The notes beneath the pieces are model-generated. The model searched no databases and was not told the DNA's origin. It saw only the letters and a list, made by a program, of their open reading frames with translations. Source: Sinohyriopsis cumingii (taxonomy: Eukaryota; Mollusca; Bivalvia; Unionida; Unionidae). Taken from it: a stretch of DNA of 64,000 nt. Below, one piece after another: positions 51,701 to 54,700 of this stretch; within the stretch, counting starts at the first letter, position 1; every line of letters starts with the position of its first letter. Position numbers and translations under genes: made by a program. Where the stretch lies: assembly GCA_028554795.2 (NCBI GenBank), contig CM068825.1, positions 158,849,053 through 158,913,052 on the forward strand, in the 5' to 3' direction.

Positions 51701-54700
51701 CTCAGTCTGCGTGGGTTTGAGTCTTGGGCATGGTCAATGTGGATATGTGAGAAAGCTTGCCGGTAGCTTCTTGTGGGTCGCTGGTTCTTTCTGGGTTTTT
51801 CCCGGGTTCTTTCTCCACCATTAATACTGGCTGCCATGTATAGCCTATCCTGTGCTAAAAAATGGCATTAAACCATACAACAACAACAACAACCAACTTA
51901 AAGAAAGTGCAGGTGAAATGCCCCTCCCCCAACTTAAGGAAAGTGCAGGTGAAATGCCCCTCCCACAAGAAACAATTGAACCTAAATGTAACCTTCATTT
52001 ATTTTAAATATCCAGGATGCATCAGTTGAAATGGACTGCTTTTTCAGGCACTAAAGAGAATTATATTTGAATTAACTTGAAAGGATGGGTGACCAATGTA
52101 ATTTTAAAATCGTCACCAGAGAAATTAAAGGTGTCTGTTTATATGCCATGTTTCAGGATTCCTTCTTTACACACCCCATTCAGGTCTACAGATAATACTG
52201 ATATTTCACATCACCATGGTTACCATATATACTCGTGTATAAGTCAGATCCAAGTGCAGACTGCATAGACCCAGATCTGCCATCACACAGTGTGTCATGA
52301 AATCTGAGTCTATGCACTGTGCTAGGAGTAATCAGTAGAACAAACAGTTAGACCCAAATCTGCTAACACATGTGATAACAGTTCAGGGTCAGTGTTGTTT
52401 GCAGTTGGACCCAATTTATAAGCAAGTATAAATGACAATTAAAATGTAATAACCCAAATATTGGACTCGAAAAGTGGAACACCATTACTCTAACTATCAC
52501 TACAGACAGTATCATTGTTTTTAATATTAAAACTTTGTTTGAAGATTTTGTGATAAAGTTTTGGAAAGTCATTTACAGAAAGAGTACATGATAGCTAGGT
52601 TTGCAGGTGAAATATCGTGTTTCTTTGAACCTTCGTCTTTTATTCTATCGTTGTGCAGTATTAGGAAAGGGGTTAGCATATAGCATTTTCTCTGTCCATA
52701 ATCTGTCTGTCTGCCCATGAACATTATCATTTATGGAGTACAACACTCAAGGGAATGTGTTGGGTTGGAGCATATCATTCCTTCATCCCAGACCCCAAGG
52801 AATGAATGTGTAGGGTTGGAGCATTTCATTCTCAAATCTCAGACCCAAAGGAATGAATGTGTAGGGTTGGAGCATTTCATTCTCAAATCCCAGACCCCAA
52901 GGAATGAATGTGTAGGGTTGGAGCATTTCATTCTCAAATCCCAGACCCCAAGGAATGAATGTGTAGGGTTGGAGCATTTCATTCTCAAATCCCAGACCCC
53001 AAGGAATGAATGTGTAGGGTTGGAGCATTTCATTCTCAAATCCCAGACCCCAAGGAATGAATGTGTAGGGTTGGAGCATTTCATTCTCAAATCCCAGACC
53101 CCAAGGAATGAATGTGTAGGGTTGGAGCATTTCATTCTCAAATCCCAGACCCCAAGGAATGAATGTGTAGGGTTGGAGCATTTCATTCTCAAATCCCAGA
53201 CCCCAAGGAATGAATGTGTTGGGTTGGAGCATATCATTCCTTCATCCCAGACCCCAAGGAATGAATGTGTAGGGTTGGAGCATTTCATTCTCAAATCCCA
53301 GACCCCAAGGAATGAATGTGTAGGGTTGGAGCATTTCATTCTCAAATCCCAGACACCAAGGAATGAATGTGTAGGGTTGGAGCATTTCATTCTCAAATCC
53401 CAGACCCAAAGGAATGAATGTGTAGGGTTGGAGCATATCATTCCTTCATCCCAGACCCCAAAGAATGAATGTGTAGGGTTGGAGCATTTCATTCTCAAAT
53501 CCCAGACCCCAAGGAATGAATGTGTAGGGTTGGAGCATTTCATTCTCAAATCCCAAACCCCAAGGAATGAATGTGTAGGGTTGGAGCATTTCATTCTCAA
53601 ATCCCAGACACCAAGGAATGAATGTGTTGGGTTGGAGCATTTCATTCTCAAATCCCAGACCCAAAGGAATGAATGTGTAGGGTTGGAGCATTTCATTTCC
53701 AAATCCCAGACCCCAAGGAATGAATGTGTAGGGTTGGAGCATATCATTCCTTCATCCCAGACCCCAAGAAATGAATGTGTAGGGTTGGAGCATTTCATTC
53801 TCAAATCCCAGACACCAAGGAATGAATGTGTTGGGTTGGAGCATTTCATTCTCAAATCCCAGACCCAAAGGAATGAATGTGTAGGGTTGGAGCATTTCAT
53901 TTCCAAATCCCAGACCCCAAGGAATGAATGTGTAGGGTTGGAGCATATCATTCCTTCATCCCAGACCCCAAGGAATGAATGTGTTGGGTTGGAGCATATC
54001 ATTCCTTCATCTCAGACCCCAAGGAATGAATGTGTAGGGTTGGAGCATTTCATTCTCAAATCCCAGACACCAAGGAATGAATGTGTTGGGTTGGAGCATT
54101 TCATTCTCAAATCCCAGACCCAAAGGAATGAATGTGTAGGGTTGGAGCATTTCATTCTCAAATCCAGACACCAAGGAATGAATGTGTAGGGTTGGAGCAT
54201 TTCATTCCCAAATCCCAGACACCAAGGAATGATTGTCTAGGATTGGAGCATTTCATTTCCAAATCCCAGACCCCAAGGAATGAATGTGTAGGGTTGGAGC
54301 ATTTCATTCTCAAATCTCAGACCCAAAAGAATGAATGTGTAGGGTTGGAGCATTTCATTCTCAAATCCCAGACACCAAGGAATGAATGTGTAGGGTTGGA
54401 GCATTTCATTCCCAAATCCCAGACACCAAGGAATGATTGTCTAGGATTGGAGCATTTCATTTCCAAATCCCAGACCCCAAGGAATGAATGTGTAGGGTTG
54501 GAGCATTTCATTCTCAAATCTCAGACCCAAAAGAATGAATGTGTAGGGTTGGAGCATTTCATTCTCAAATCCAGACACCAAGGAATGAATGTGTAGGGTT
54601 GGAGCATTTCATTCCCAAATCTCAGACCCAAAAGAATGAATGTGTAGGGTTGGAGCATTTCATTCTCAAATCTCAGACCCAAAAGAATGAATGTGTAGGG

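Noticed and set aside
52717-54189. 490-codon open frame on + and a 387-codon one on - (52839-54002)
   Set aside because: Entirely inside the 51-bp array; unit length is a multiple of three, so absence of stops is automatic. Other frames of the array (to 55820) are the same.
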